From: Shewanella putrefaciens
GTDB lineage: Bacteria > Pseudomonadota > Gammaproteobacteria > Enterobacterales > Shewanellaceae
Direction: 5' to 3'
DNA length: 64,000 nt
Assembly (NCBI RefSeq): GCF_016406325.1
Contig: NZ_CP066370.1
Coordinates: forward strand, 3,844,001-3,908,000
This document shows, in pieces, positions 36,033 through 46,399 of this stretch. The position numbers were made by a program, and so were the translations under genes. The notes beneath the pieces were generated by a model. The model searched no databases. It was not told the DNA's origin and was given only the letters and a program-made list of their open reading frames with translations. The first letter of the stretch is position 1; every line of letters starts with the position of its first letter.

Positions 36033-36477
36033 CCAAGTAAATAAGCGTGAACTCGTTCAAAGCTTAATACGGGACATTCGTCAAGATCTTGATGGATATA
36101 GCCAACTAAAAGCGATGCTTAAGCATCAACGTGAATTAATGCAGCGCAGAGATAATGATGCACTCCTTGCCCACAACGAGCGTCAAACGGCACTTTGCAA
36201 TAAACTCGCGTTAAGAGCTAAACAACGTAGTGAAAATCTCGCAATTCTCGGTTTTAATGGTGACAACACGGGTATGAAGCGTTTAATTACCGCCCTACCC
36301 GATCACTTAAGACCACAAATTAAAATGTCATGGGACAACTTACAACTGTTAGTCAAAGATAGCCAAACTGCCAATGAAACCAACGGACGGTTACTTGTGA
36401 TGCAACAAGAAACCATTAACCGAATTTTGAATCGCGATGGCCAACACCAAGAAATTGATTACGGCGCCAAACGCTAA
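36022..36477 (+). CDS. flgN: Flagellar chaperone FlgN
   Basis: The 151-residue helical protein is of the FlgN type, the export chaperone for FlgK and FlgL. It overlaps flgM in the standard flgMN arrangement. Typical segments are LLAHNERQTALCNKLALRAKQR and RLLVMQQETINRIL. It is convergent with fliJ; the 76-base spacer has no clear terminator. Confidence 0.88.
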   Translation: MENSQVNKRELVQSLIRDIRQDLDGYSQLKAMLKHQRELMQRRDNDALLAHNERQTALCNKLALRAKQRSENLAILGFNGDNTGMKRLITALPDHLRPQIKMSWDNLQLLVKDSQTANETNGRLLVMQQETINRILNRDGQHQEIDYGAKR

Positions 36478-36553
36478 GTAAACTCTATGAGCGGGAGTGT
36501 CCAAAGCACTCTATCATAGGCAAGAGTGGTATTGTGGTGACTCCCTGAACTGA

Positions 36554-36976
36554 TTAACTTTTCTTCTTATAATAGATACCTGCCATATCATCAACTATGG
36601 CCTGCTCATTGCGAGCCACTCGCGCCTTTTCCTGAAGATGTGTTTGTTTTTCAAGCCACTTTAAACTTTGTTGACGCCCTAACTGTTTACGCCAAAGCCG
36701 ATCAATACGTTGTTGCTCCTGTTGAAGAAACATGTCTTTTTGAACTAACTTTACCCGCATGGGTTCAAGGGCTTGCGCCATACTTGCCGAATTTTGCCAA
36801 AGTAAAACATTGCCGCCTTCTTTAGCACCACGGTAAGTAAAAATCATCTGCGACAGGGCTTGATGCTGTTGTTGGTTCAGTTGGACATTCTGGCTGGAAT
36901 CTTCGCGCTTTTGACCAAGCTGGGCTAACTTTTTTTCAGCTTGTATACATAACTTAGAGAGATGACGCTGGCTCAT
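36554..36976 (-). CDS. fliJ: Flagellar export protein FliJ
   Basis: The 140-residue, almost wholly coiled-coil protein is placed after fliI, the position of FliJ, the stalk-like component of the FliI ATPase that links it to FlhA. Sequence identity to FliJ is low, as usual for the family. It overlaps fliI by 23 bases. Confidence 0.8.
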   Translation of the reverse strand: MSQRHLSKLCIQAEKKLAQLGQKREDSSQNVQLNQQQHQALSQMIFTYRGAKEGGNVLLWQNSASMAQALEPMRVKLVQKDMFLQQEQQRIDRLWRKQLGRQQSLKWLEKQTHLQEKARVARNEQAIVDDMAGIYYKKKS

Positions 36977-38303
36977 ATCCCATGACTCCCATCAATTGCT
37001 CTAACTGCACTAAACTCTCGGCGAGATTGATTTTAGTTTGCGTGGTTTGACGTAAAAATTTTGCCATCTCTGGGTATACACGTACTGCCAGATCCATTTC
37101 AGGATCTTGGCCCGCTTGATACCCTCCTAAAGGCAATAAATCTCTCACTTCATTATAACGGCTTAGAATATGCCTAAATATCTGACTCTGCTCGATACTG
37201 CTCGCCGTAGCTATCTGCATCGCAAGACGGCTAACCGAGGCATTAATATCAATGGCAGGAAAATGCCCTTGTTCTGCAAGTTTACGGCTCAGTACGATAT
37301 GACCATCTAAAATAGCCCGTGCAGCATCAGCAACCGGATCCTGCTGATCATCCCCTTCCACTAGAACGGTATAAAAAGCCGTCAGAGTGCCCGTTGGATG
37401 CTCACCATTTCCCGCCATTTCAACTAATCTGGGTAACTGTGCAAACGCCGATGGAGGATAACCTTTTGTTGCTGGCGGCTCGCCTAAACTCAGGGCGATT
37501 TCACGCTGTGCCTGTGCATAACGCGTCAATGAATCAACCAATAACAACACTTGCTTGCCCTGATCCCGAAAGGCACAGGCAATAGAATGGGATAAGCGCA
37601 TAGCACGCAAGCGCATGAGTGGGGTAGTATCTGCAGGTGCTGCAATAATCACCGCGCGCTTACGACCCTCTTCGCCGAGCGTTTCCTCAATAAACTCACG
37701 CACCTCACGGCCACGCTCACCAATTAAACCCACCACCACAACATCCGCATCGGTAAAACGCGTCATCATGCCGAGTAATACACTTTTACCTACACCAGAG
37801 CCCGCAAATAACCCCAGTCGTTGCCCTCTACCTATAGGCAGTAAGCTATTGATGGCACGGATCCCAACGTCAAGCGGTTGCCTGATAGGTTGTCGTAATA
37901 ATGGGTTATAGCTGGTATGTGATTGCTGAACCTGTGAAACATCGGTGAGATCGCCGAACAAATCGAGTGGCTGGCCGAGCCCATCAAGCACCCTGCCGAG
38001 TAATCCATCACCAATCGCAATCGTTTGCTCATGGGTAATAGGCAATACTCTCGCCCCCGGCATCAACCCCTGAGTAGGTTCGATAGGCATAAGGCAAAGT
38101 ACATCTCGGTGAAAACCAACGACCTCAGCCTCAATTAAACGACCATGACGTCCTTCTATCTGACAACGATCGCCCATGCCAAGCTGACAACCAACGGCTT
38201 CCAGCAATAAACCATTGACTCGGATAAGACGTCCATAAACTCGAGCAACCGGTACCCGTGGCCAATCGTCTTGGAAAAAATCAGCCTCCAATATCGGCCT
38301 CAT
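36954..38303 (-). CDS. fliI: Flagellum-specific ATP synthase FliI
   Basis: The 449-residue export ATPase has Walker A (GLFAGSGVGKS), the GERGREV segment, Walker B with VLLLVDSLTRYAQ and the PPATKGYPPSAFA loop. It energises substrate unloading at the export gate. The ATG at 38303 overlaps fliH; a TTG 15 bases upstream is an alternative start. Both overlap the fliH end, so coupling is likely. Confidence 0.95.
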   Translation of the reverse strand: MRPILEADFFQDDWPRVPVARVYGRLIRVNGLLLEAVGCQLGMGDRCQIEGRHGRLIEAEVVGFHRDVLCLMPIEPTQGLMPGARVLPITHEQTIAIGDGLLGRVLDGLGQPLDLFGDLTDVSQVQQSHTSYNPLLRQPIRQPLDVGIRAINSLLPIGRGQRLGLFAGSGVGKSVLLGMMTRFTDADVVVVGLIGERGREVREFIEETLGEEGRKRAVIIAAPADTTPLMRLRAMRLSHSIACAFRDQGKQVLLLVDSLTRYAQAQREIALSLGEPPATKGYPPSAFAQLPRLVEMAGNGEHPTGTLTAFYTVLVEGDDQQDPVADAARAILDGHIVLSRKLAEQGHFPAIDINASVSRLAMQIATASSIEQSQIFRHILSRYNEVRDLLPLGGYQAGQDPEMDLAVRVYPEMAKFLRQTTQTKINLAESLVQLEQLMGVMGYEPASSL

Positions 38304-38988
38304 GTAACTTGGCTTCAACTAACTTCATGCAGGTATCAAGTCTTGTTTCAACCGAGGCATCTGCATCGGATTTATTACTGACAATACGACAACTGCCCGC
38401 CGAAATATTGCTATCTGCAATCAGATTCCAGCCGCGGATTTTATCCTCAGCCAGTTCTTTTAATTTAATCACAGCATTAGGCTCTAAATGGATCTTCATG
38501 TCCGATTGATCATCGGGCAAGGCACTCAGCGTTTCTTCCACGAGTTTGAGGATCTGTTGTGGCTGAAGGGTTAGCTCACAGCGTATCACTTGCTGTGAAA
38601 CCCGACGGACCAAATCAAGGATCAAGTTTTGTTGCTCACGTACCTGTTTAGCATGCCCATCTTCAAGTAATTCCCGCAAGGCACCAAGCGGCACAAGCAG
38701 ACTATTAAGCTGTTCATTAATAGAGGTTTTACCTGCGGCAACACCTTCCAGTTTACCTTGATGAAAACCTGCCGCATGTCCTGCAATGCGCCCCTCTTCT
38801 ATCCCCGCCTCATAGCCCGCATTCTTGCCTTGGAGCACGCCTTCCTCATACCCCTCATCAAATGCCTGCTGATAGCTTTGAAAATCACTACCTGTATCTG
38901 AGGAATCAACAGCATCATGCAACGCTGGGAAACGATAGCGACGTGCAAGATTCGGATTTAGACGCCAACGTGAATGCTTGTTTTCCAT
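38281..38988 (-). CDS. fliH: Flagellar assembly protein FliH
   Basis: The 235-residue protein binds and restrains FliI and links it to FliN. It has a central GxxxG-rich helix (EGYEEGVLQGKNAGYEAG and on through GRIAGHAAGFHQG), the hallmark of FliH, and a C-terminal V-ATPase E-like domain. Overlaps fliI and abuts fliG within one base. Confidence 0.92.
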   Translation of the reverse strand: MENKHSRWRLNPNLARRYRFPALHDAVDSSDTGSDFQSYQQAFDEGYEEGVLQGKNAGYEAGIEEGRIAGHAAGFHQGKLEGVAAGKTSINEQLNSLLVPLGALRELLEDGHAKQVREQQNLILDLVRRVSQQVIRCELTLQPQQILKLVEETLSALPDDQSDMKIHLEPNAVIKLKELAEDKIRGWNLIADSNISAGSCRIVSNKSDADASVETRLDTCMKLVEAKLHEADIGG

Positions 38989-39998
38989 TAGACAACGACC
39001 TGCTCTTCAAATAGCTGCAATTCAATTTCACCCTCTTGCATCAATTGTTTAGCAAGCTCCATGATCTCTTTTCGTGCACCGCTCGCTCGGCTAACAGGTA
39101 CACCCCCTAATGCTTCTATTTGGGTTTCAATCGCCGATGACATCCGCTTAGGTAGCGCATTGAGCAAGGCATCTTTTAATTCAAAATCAATACCCTTTAA
39201 TGCGAGTGATAAAGTTTCTGAGGGGACTTGCCCTAGCAAGGTTTGTAATGTCTCTTGTTTTTGACGACCTAAAATAATGAAGTCAAACATGTTATCGGTG
39301 ACGTCAATCGCCATTTGTTTATCATGGAGTTTAATCATTTCCATCAACTGTTCACGATCGCCCTCAAAGCGATTGAGTATATCTGCAACCTGTTTTACAC
39401 CCGCCACTTGTGTATGACTTTTTTCCATTGCCATCAACATACAACGCTCGACAAGCTCACGTAATTCATCGACAACATTACGATCCAACTCACCCAGTTG
39501 TGCAATACGGACAAGCACCTCATCTTGGCTATCGCTCGGTAACATTTTCAATATCTTAGCTGCACTCTCTGCGGGCAAAAGCCCTAACAATACCGCTTGT
39601 AATTGACAATGTTCATGGGTGATTTCCCGTGCAAGTAATTGAGGATCAACCCACTCAAGCCGCTTCACTAGCACTTTGATTTCATCACCGTAAATGCTGT
39701 CAATTAAACTTTTTGACAGTCTATCCCCGAGCGCAATGTCGAGTGTCTTCTGTAAATAGGAGCGTGAGGCTCTTGCAATACCCGATTGCTCTTTGTAACG
39801 CTGGAAAAAACGACTAAGAACAGCTTCTGCTTCTTGCTGAGTAATACTGGATAACCGCGCCATTTTGTGGCTTAAGTGCTGTACGTCGTTACGGTCTAAA
39901 TGCGCCATCACCCTAGCTGCACCTTCTTCTCCCATACTCAGCAATAACATGGCTGCTTGGGCGTAATTATCCATCTTAATTTCGATTGAGTTATTCAC
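38988..39998 (-). CDS. fliG: Flagellar motor switch protein FliG
   Basis: The 336-residue C-ring protein has the N-terminal domain binding FliF, the middle armadillo domain with LLGLLPAESAAKILK and the C-terminal torque domain whose charged helix includes LKDALLNALPKRMSS. It meets MotA (LafT) and FliM. It overlaps fliF by 8 bases. Confidence 0.95.
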   Translation of the reverse strand: MNNSIEIKMDNYAQAAMLLLSMGEEGAARVMAHLDRNDVQHLSHKMARLSSITQQEAEAVLSRFFQRYKEQSGIARASRSYLQKTLDIALGDRLSKSLIDSIYGDEIKVLVKRLEWVDPQLLAREITHEHCQLQAVLLGLLPAESAAKILKMLPSDSQDEVLVRIAQLGELDRNVVDELRELVERCMLMAMEKSHTQVAGVKQVADILNRFEGDREQLMEMIKLHDKQMAIDVTDNMFDFIILGRQKQETLQTLLGQVPSETLSLALKGIDFELKDALLNALPKRMSSAIETQIEALGGVPVSRASGARKEIMELAKQLMQEGEIELQLFEEQVVV

Positions 39999-41667
39999 CG
40001 TCTTTATCGCCTATCCAATGAGCTATCACTTCTGCAACACGTGCGGGTTCTTTATTTGCCAATAATGCTAAATGTTCCATCTTCACCGTTAAAGGTGATC
40101 CTGGTTCAGGCAAACCTTGGCTGCCTAGCCAATCAGCACTCGGTAATTGATGGGCTTGATTAGGTGCATAATCAACCGTTGGCCCATCAAGGGCATTGGC
40201 TGATGCCGCACTTAATGCTGCTGGTTCTATACTAGGGGCAGTGATTTGTGCCGTACGAGTTAAGTGTTTAACCAAAGGACGTAAGACAAACAAAATAAGC
40301 CCAAAACCGAGGATCCCACCTATGATATAGCGTAAATAGGATTGATAATTTTCGGATTGCCACCAAGGAGAAGTCGGTATTTCAGCCACCACTGTCGGCG
40401 TAAATTCAAAAGCATTGATGGTAAAACTGTCACCTCTTGCCGCTGAAAAACCAATGGCATCTTTCACCATGTTGCCAAACTTAACAAGCTGAGCCTCATT
40501 ATTAAATACCCCTTGACCCGCCGCGCTATTGATGAGTACTGAGACAGAGAGGTTTTCAAGCTGCATTTGTTGGTAACGCACATGACGCACAGAACGTCCA
40601 ACATCATATTGACGACTTTCCTCTTGCTTCAGATTACGTGTTTTGTCATCCGTTGCCGCGGTCCCGACCTGAGGAGGCTTATTGCTTAAAGCACCAGGGA
40701 TCCCTGCCGCAATACTATTACTCGAGTCATCAATACTGGTGCGCTCTTGGGTTACGACATTTTGTGGATCGAGTGACTCCTTGGTTTCTTCAACCTGATT
40801 GAAGTTAACTTTTGCCGTCACTCGTACTTGGAAATTATCGTGTCCAAGCACAGGCTCCAGCATAGAGGCAGCATTGGCGACTAAACTATGTTCCAACTCA
40901 CGAGTGTATTGTAATTGCTTATTCCTAGACTGGCTAAGATCTTGATTACCCGAAATGTTTTCACTTAAATACCGACCATCTTGATCAACGACTTTAATAT
41001 TACTTGCGGTGAGTCCAGTTACACTGCCAGCCACTAAGTTAACAATGGCCTCAACCTGTGATTCAGATAAACGTGTATTGGGGTCAAGCTGCAACATCAC
41101 AGAGGCCGTGGGTAATTCCGGCTCCTGACGAATAAATAGACTCTGTTTAGGTATGGCTAAATGAACTCTGGCCGCTCTCACTAACTTTAATGACATAATA
41201 GTGCGGGCTAACTCACCTTCTAAACTATGGCGATATTTGGCTTGCTCCATAAATTGGCTCGTACCAAGCGCATTATTATCGAGCGCCTCCATACCTGAAG
41301 GTACTTTCGCTTTCACGCCTTTCGCCGCCAAGAGCATACGTGCATTACCGACTTGCTCCTCAGCCACCAGCACTGCCCCTGTATTTGCCTCAAGACGGTA
41401 ATGAATCCCTTCAGCTTCTAATACATTAAGCACTTGAGAGGTATCGACATTTTCTTGGCTACCGTATAAAGGTCGATACCCCGCCGTTGCCGTCCAGAGC
41501 ATTAACACTATTACGCTGGCAACAACCACAGCGAGTAGCGCTAAGGCAATGACCTGACGATCTCCACGGTTAAACTTATGCCATTTCTGGGTCATATCAG
41601 CAATGAGGCCTGACGAACGCTCAGTTCCCGTAATATCCTGACCTGATTGAACAAAAGTGGTAGACAT
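39991..41667 (-). CDS. fliF: Flagellar MS-ring protein FliF
   Basis: The 558-residue MS-ring subunit has two membrane helices (about 41-60 and about 435-455), ring-building motifs with YRPLYGSQENVDTSQV and LEGELARTIMSLKLVRAARVHLAIP, and a C-terminal FliG-binding tail. It is the first structure assembled in the inner membrane. Follows fliE by 12 bases. Confidence 0.95.
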   Translation of the reverse strand: MSTTFVQSGQDITGTERSSGLIADMTQKWHKFNRGDRQVIALALLAVVVASVIVLMLWTATAGYRPLYGSQENVDTSQVLNVLEAEGIHYRLEANTGAVLVAEEQVGNARMLLAAKGVKAKVPSGMEALDNNALGTSQFMEQAKYRHSLEGELARTIMSLKLVRAARVHLAIPKQSLFIRQEPELPTASVMLQLDPNTRLSESQVEAIVNLVAGSVTGLTASNIKVVDQDGRYLSENISGNQDLSQSRNKQLQYTRELEHSLVANAASMLEPVLGHDNFQVRVTAKVNFNQVEETKESLDPQNVVTQERTSIDDSSNSIAAGIPGALSNKPPQVGTAATDDKTRNLKQEESRQYDVGRSVRHVRYQQMQLENLSVSVLINSAAGQGVFNNEAQLVKFGNMVKDAIGFSAARGDSFTINAFEFTPTVVAEIPTSPWWQSENYQSYLRYIIGGILGFGLILFVLRPLVKHLTRTAQITAPSIEPAALSAASANALDGPTVDYAPNQAHQLPSADWLGSQGLPEPGSPLTVKMEHLALLANKEPARVAEVIAHWIGDKDGE

Positions 41668-41679
41668 TCACACAATTCC

Positions 41680-42018
41680 TTAAATAGGCATCTTCATTAC
41701 ATCGTCAAATGCTTGCACAAGACGATTACGAATTTGAAGCATAGTCGCAAAGGACAAACTGGCTTTTTGCGAAGCCACCATAGCACCGACAAGATCATCA
41801 CTCTTTCCACTATCAACCGCAGTCATCGCCATAGAGGATTGATTCTGATCTTGGTTAACGGCAGCCACCTTACTCTTTATCAAGTCCGTAAATGAGCCAT
41901 AAGCCTGACCATTATCGGCGGGGTTAGGGGAGATATTGATCGCTCCTTTAGCCACTTCCCGATGAATACTTAAGGTGTCCATTAGCATATTCGAGCTAAC
42001 TATCGCTCCAGAAGACAT
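41680..42018 (-). CDS. fliE: Hook-basal body complex protein FliE
   Basis: The 112-residue junction protein sits between MS ring and rod. The C-terminal segment SQKASLSFATMLQIRNRLVQAFDDVMKM is the family hallmark. It begins the fliEFGHIJ block 26 bases downstream of lafK, so it may be co-transcribed with lafK. Confidence 0.93.
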   Translation of the reverse strand: MSSGAIVSSNMLMDTLSIHREVAKGAINISPNPADNGQAYGSFTDLIKSKVAAVNQDQNQSSMAMTAVDSGKSDDLVGAMVASQKASLSFATMLQIRNRLVQAFDDVMKMPI

Positions 42019-42044
42019 ATTTTTTCCTATTACTTTGTATCACG

Positions 42045-43259
42045 CTAAGCAGCGCGGCCCGCTTGTTCTAATAACATTTCAATATCAATCCCTGCTTCCC
42101 GCATTTGTACGAGTCGATATCTTAACGCTCTCGTCGTCATCCCTAACGCCTGTGCACTTAAGGTACGTTGCCCATTGAAACGCTTAAGTACGTCGATAAT
42201 ATATTGGAACTCCGCCTGCTGCTTTGAAGCCCTAAGTCCATCAGTCACTTCTGGATGCTCAACCGCCTGCACTTCTAGCTGAATGTTTAAGCCAAGATCG
42301 GCAGCTTGTATTGCAAGCCCACGACGCATCACCAATGCCCGCTGGATACAATTTTCTAATTCCCTTACGTTTCCGGGCCAATCATAGGACACAAGGGCTT
42401 GCTTTGCGTGCTCACTAAAATAACAAGTACTGGTGGTATCTGGCTGGTGATATAAGTCCAAGAAGTGCTCAGCAAGAGGCAAAATATCTGCCTTTCGATC
42501 TCTTAAAGGAGAAATTTTCAACGGTAAAACATCTAAACGATAAAATAAGTCTTCTCTGAAATGGCCGAGCTCTACTGCCTGCCTTAAGTCACGATTAGTA
42601 GACGCAATTATCCTGATATCTAACGCTATTGCATGCTGCCCACCCAGCCTTTCCACTTCTCTTTCCTGCAAAACTCGCAGTAATTTCGCCTGCAACGTCA
42701 AAGGCATTTCACCAATTTCATCGAGCAATAACGTACCGCCATTGGCTTGCTCAAATTTCCCGGCCTTATCACAAATTGCACCTGTAAAGGCGCCTTTTAC
42801 GTGCCCAAACAATACGGACTCAAGGATACTTTCTGGAATTGCAGCACAATTAATCGCAATAAAAGGTTTATGTGAACGCGAAGAATGACGGTGAATATAA
42901 CGAGCGAGAGGTTCTTTGCCTGTACCACTTTCGCCCAGTAATAGAACGCTGGCTTCAGTGGTTGCTGCGCGATGGGCGAGCATCAACAACTGCCGACTGA
43001 CAGATGCCGATACCACCAAACTAGAGTCAGGTAACTCTAACCGTCGTAATCGATGAATAGACGCGAGCAATTGCTCACTTTCTACGGGAATTAATAAATA
43101 GTCTTGAACGCCAGCACGCATCGCTGCGGCGGCTAACTCACCTTGTTCTGGCGCCAACAAAGCAAGCTGGTTACGACTAGGGAAACGAGCGAGATAATCC
43201 TTTACGTCACTAGGACTACAATCAGAAAGATTGACGATTGTGAGCCAAGGCAAGTCCAT
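42045..43259 (-). CDS. lafK: Sigma-54-dependent lateral flagellar master regulator LafK
   Basis: NtrC-family activator. N-terminal receiver-like domain (about 1-100) lacks obvious phospho-acceptor context, as in FleQ/FlrA relatives. The AAA+ domain has Walker A ([10 protein letters not shown]), the sigma-54-contact loop GAFTGA and a Walker B with [10 protein letters not shown] Fis-type helix-turn-helix closes the protein. In Vibrio parahaemolyticus LafK switches on early lateral genes. The ATG at 43259 has GGA 8 bases upstream. A GTG at 43355 with GAGGG ahead and an ATG at 43292 are alternatives; that extra stretch is rich in rare codons (ATA, AGA, CGG). Confidence 0.9.
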   Translation of the reverse strand: MDLPWLTIVNLSDCSPSDVKDYLARFPSRNQLALLAPEQGELAAAAMRAGVQDYLLIPVESEQLLASIHRLRRLELPDSSLVVSASVSRQLLMLAHRAATTEASVLLLGESGTGKEPLARYIHRHSSRSHKPFIAINCAAIPESILESVLFGHVKGAFTGAICDKAGKFEQANGGTLLLDEIGEMPLTLQAKLLRVLQEREVERLGGQHAIALDIRIIASTNRDLRQAVELGHFREDLFYRLDVLPLKISPLRDRKADILPLAEHFLDLYHQPDTTSTCYFSEHAKQALVSYDWPGNVRELENCIQRALVMRRGLAIQAADLGLNIQLEVQAVEHPEVTDGLRASKQQAEFQYIIDVLKRFNGQRTLSAQALGMTTRALRYRLVQMREAGIDIEMLLEQAGRAA

Positions 43260-44430
43260 TTTATCATTCCAAAGGCAAAAATTTTCATGCATTATTTTGC
43301 ATATAAGATCCGCCGATAGATTTAGCCCTTCAATCCGTATACTTAGGCTTCTCACTCGCCAACACCCTCTTGTTTACCGCACATGAAATAACACCTTAGT
43401 TAATGGACTAATTTTTTGTGTAATTGAGTTTAAATAAAATTTATTACAACTAACCAAATAGATAATATATTAACCATTTATACTGGCTGGCATATTGAAA
43501 AATAAACACTCAATGCGGAAATAAAACTTCCCATTCAGCATAAATCAAAAGAGGAAGCATTGCTTCCCTTGTATAGTGATAACCATATGCTTATTCACTG
43601 CATCAAAACTATTACCAAACAAAAAGCATAAAGATCAAAAAACATCCACCACGAACAAAAGTGTGATCCACTTCAAAATTAACCAGTTCTTTAGATATCT
43701 ATAACAACTGAAGTAAAAATATAAAAGTACAGATAAAAATAGACGCTATGAACCTCTGAATCACTACACCAGATACCACAATTAATCGTGACATCCTGAT
43801 ACATATAACTTAAGACTGACTTATACCAAATATACTTGTAAATTAATATATCAGAATGATAAAAATATTATCATTGCAATAAAATAGTAAACTCAACTTA
43901 ACTGATTAAATTTACATCAGCAAAACATTATAAACTGCGGTAAAAAGTAAAACCAATATAAAACAATAACTAAGATGGACCGAAGTTATGTTTACAGTAT
44001 GAAATGACAAAAAATCATTAAAACGTCAAAAAAAACACCATTGCCAAAATAAAGTTTTCACGACAATTTATTGACACAACAAATAAAGAAGTCATTTAAT
44101 CTAAATAAAAGATTGTACAGTTATCCGTAGCACATTCTCTTTACAAATCACTTTAAATATCATTTCATTCACATTTATTTCTATTTTATCAATAATTATT
44201 ATTGAATACCTTAGCCGGATTACCTTATTATCAGCCTCGTTTAAAACGGAACGCTTCCTGCATATCTATTCCACACTCCGTTTGACCCTATTGAATATCT
44301 ATAGATGATTGACTGAGATAAGTAAAAACCTTTAGCACTCGATTTAAGTACGCTTTTTATACAGAAATGAGCATTGTAAGTTACAGACTAAATTCTCGCG
44401 GTACTGAAACTGCATTTAATAGGAAGTAAA
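43260..44430. other. Long AT-rich spacer between lafK and fliM
   Basis: More than 1 kb without a recognisable gene between divergent lafK and fliM, exceptionally A+T-rich against its neighbours. It holds a perfect palindrome GGAAGCA-T-TGCTTCC (43553-43567), a sigma-70-like pair TTGACA (44071) and TTTAAT (44095) spaced 18 bases, and a plus-strand TGGC-N7-TTGA at 43484 with sigma-54-like spacing. It may be the main regulatory hub or a landing site for a silencer such as H-NS. No RNA gene can be named. Confidence 0.6.
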
Positions 44431-45312
44431 ATGAAGATAACCGCAAAAGCTCGGCTTATTAAAGCGAGTTCGGATGAGATGATCCGGCCTATTATGTTAG
44501 TCCAAGAGAAACTCGCTAGAACCCGTTTATTACAACAACTGGTTCAGTTGCATCGCCCACTTATTGATGCCATCAATAACATTTTATCTCCCCTTCTAAG
44601 ACAGGGGCATTCGGCTGTCTCTAGTTCTCATTTAACTGAACCTAGAAAACCCATTATCCCTGAGCATTACTACGCTTGGTTCATATTGAAGCACCAGCAG
44701 AATATTCTGGGTTATTGGAGGATAGATCGTTGTACGCTCGATCAATTAGCAAGTAATTACTATGGCAGTATGTCAACGCCATTAAACTCCCCCTTAAGGG
44801 ATCCTAGCCAGTCTGAATTTAGATTGGCCAGAAAGTTATTGCTGTCAGTGGTTGATAAGCTGCCAAATAACACAATAGATACCAGTGCTCTTGAAGTTGA
44901 ATTGATTAAAGGTCAAATGGAGCTTGCTGTGTCGGCGGTATGGTCGTTCAATTTTAGCCAAGAGTCACAAACACCACCGATGCTTTTTTGCTTAACCGAA
45001 CATTTACTTGGACATTTAGCAGAACAACCTAAAAAATCAGAAGTAAGTGCAGATTTACCTGCAAAATTAGCCATTTGGCTAAAGAATCTTCCAGTAAAAA
45101 TTCAAGTGACACTTGGGCAACATAACATCCCAGTACACTCCCTTGGTCAGTTAAACACTGGTGATATTTTACCCATTAATTTATATCCAAAAACCTTGTT
45201 ATCCATCGGAAGTACCCCTCTATTTCATGCAACTGTGCATAGTCATGAAGGGCTGATGGTAGCGAAATTGACTCAAGATGTTTACCAGTATGAGGAGAAC
45301 GACATTGGCTGA
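44431..45312 (+). CDS. fliM: Lateral motor switch protein FliM (divergent)
   Basis: This 293-residue, divergent FliM is recognisable by the middle CheC-like domain and the C-terminal SpoA domain (LPVKIQVTLGQHNIPVHSLGQLNTGDILP), which is followed directly by fliN. The N-terminal LSQxEIDALL-type motif to which phospho-CheY binds in polar FliM is missing; the protein starts with KITAKARLIKASSDE. That fits lateral motors not under chemotactic switching. AGGAAG precedes the ATG by 5 bases. First gene of fliMNPQR-flhBA. Confidence 0.85.
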   Translation: MKITAKARLIKASSDEMIRPIMLVQEKLARTRLLQQLVQLHRPLIDAINNILSPLLRQGHSAVSSSHLTEPRKPIIPEHYYAWFILKHQQNILGYWRIDRCTLDQLASNYYGSMSTPLNSPLRDPSQSEFRLARKLLLSVVDKLPNNTIDTSALEVELIKGQMELAVSAVWSFNFSQESQTPPMLFCLTEHLLGHLAEQPKKSEVSADLPAKLAIWLKNLPVKIQVTLGQHNIPVHSLGQLNTGDILPINLYPKTLLSIGSTPLFHATVHSHEGLMVAKLTQDVYQYEENDIG

Positions 45313-45664
45313 ACAACCTATTTTATCGGATGATGATTTTCTATTAGATGACGATATTTTCTCCGAAAAAAGCCTGTCAAAACAGGACACCCAAAGCCGA
45401 AAATTGAAGAATAACAATTTTTTTCAACAGCTTCCGGTACAAGTTACTCTCGAACTTGCCAGTGCAGAAATGTCATTAGGTGAGCTAAACCGTATGGGAG
45501 AAGGTGATGTTATCGCACTCGATCGTATGGTAGGTGAGCCTCTGGATATCAGAGTCAATGGCGCACTACTCGGTCGAGGTGAAGTCGTAGAAGTCGCAGG
45601 TCGATACGGTGTACGTCTGTTAGAAATAGAAAGTATCGCGCTGGATGGGACAATTAACGAATGA
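45305..45664 (+). CDS. fliN: Motor switch protein FliN
   Basis: The 119-residue C-ring protein has an acidic N-terminal stretch ([14 protein letters not shown]) and the SpoA domain with [28 protein letters not shown]. The start is placed at TTG 45305 because AGGAG sits 7 bases before it. It overlaps the fliM stop by 8 bases. In-frame ATG codons at 45278 and 45290 lie inside fliM and lack a ribosome binding site. Confidence 0.88.
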   Translation: MAEQPILSDDDFLLDDDIFSEKSLSKQDTQSRKLKNNNFFQQLPVQVTLELASAEMSLGELNRMGEGDVIALDRMVGEPLDIRVNGALLGRGEVVEVAGRYGVRLLEIESIALDGTINE

Positions 45665-46395
45665 TAGTTCGGCTGCTTTTACTCTCTACTTTTTTGTTCG
45701 TTCCCCACGCTATAGCATCGGAAGGGCTGACCTTATTTACATTGGACAGTGGAGAAAGTAGTCAAGCAGTTAACATTAAACTCGAAATTTTAGCACTCAT
45801 GACAGCCATTAGCTTTTTGCCTGTCATGTTAATGATGCTTACCAGTTTTACTCGAATTATCATTGTATTAGCCATCCTAAGGCAGGCTCTAGGATTACAA
45901 CAAAGCCCGCCCAATAGGGTGCTGGTAGGAATAGCGCTAATACTCACTATCTTTATTATGCGTCCCGTGGGAGACAAGATTTATAAAGAGGCTTACCTGC
46001 CCTATGATCAGGGTAAGATCGAGTTAATGGAAGCCATTTCGATTGCAAAGGTCCCCTTAACTCGGTTTATGTTGGCACAGACGAGAGAGACAGATCTCGA
46101 ACAAATGCTAAAAATCGCCAATGAACCTACACATATGAAAACGGCAGAGGAAGTGCCATTTTTTGTTCTGATGCCTGCGTTTGTATTGAGTGAACTCAAA
46201 ACCGCCTTTCAAATTGGTTTCTTAATCTTCTTGCCTTTCTTGGTTATCGATTTAGTGGTCGCAAGTGTGCTTATGTCGATGGGGATGATGATGCTATCGC
46301 CCTTAATTATCTCACTCCCATTTAAGTTAATGATTTTTGTATTGGTCGATGGTTGGGCTATGACAGTCAGCACCTTAACTGCCAGTTTTGGATAG
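45661..46395 (+). CDS. fliP: Flagellar export gate protein FliP
   Basis: The 244-residue core channel subunit of the export gate has a signal peptide (cleavage near residue 19, AIAS) and four membrane helices. Family motif [19 protein letters not shown] and [13 protein letters not shown] are clear. It overlaps fliN by 4 bases. FliO, which helps FliP assemble in polar systems, is absent here, as in other lateral clusters. Confidence 0.96.
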   Translation: MIVRLLLLSTFLFVPHAIASEGLTLFTLDSGESSQAVNIKLEILALMTAISFLPVMLMMLTSFTRIIIVLAILRQALGLQQSPPNRVLVGIALILTIFIMRPVGDKIYKEAYLPYDQGKIELMEAISIAKVPLTRFMLAQTRETDLEQMLKIANEPTHMKTAEEVPFFVLMPAFVLSELKTAFQIGFLIFLPFLVIDLVVASVLMSMGMMMLSPLIISLPFKLMIFVLVDGWAMTVSTLTASFG

Positions 46396-46399
46396 CTAA

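Noticed and set aside
43484..43498. TGGC-N7-TTGA as a sigma-54 promoter
   Set aside because: Spacing fits but the essential -12 GC is GA, and fliM is over 900 bases away; kept only as a remark.
44400..44414. Sigma-54-like GGTAC-N5-CTGCA just before fliM
   Set aside because: The start of transcription would fall in the ribosome binding site, leaving no leader, and boxes match poorly.
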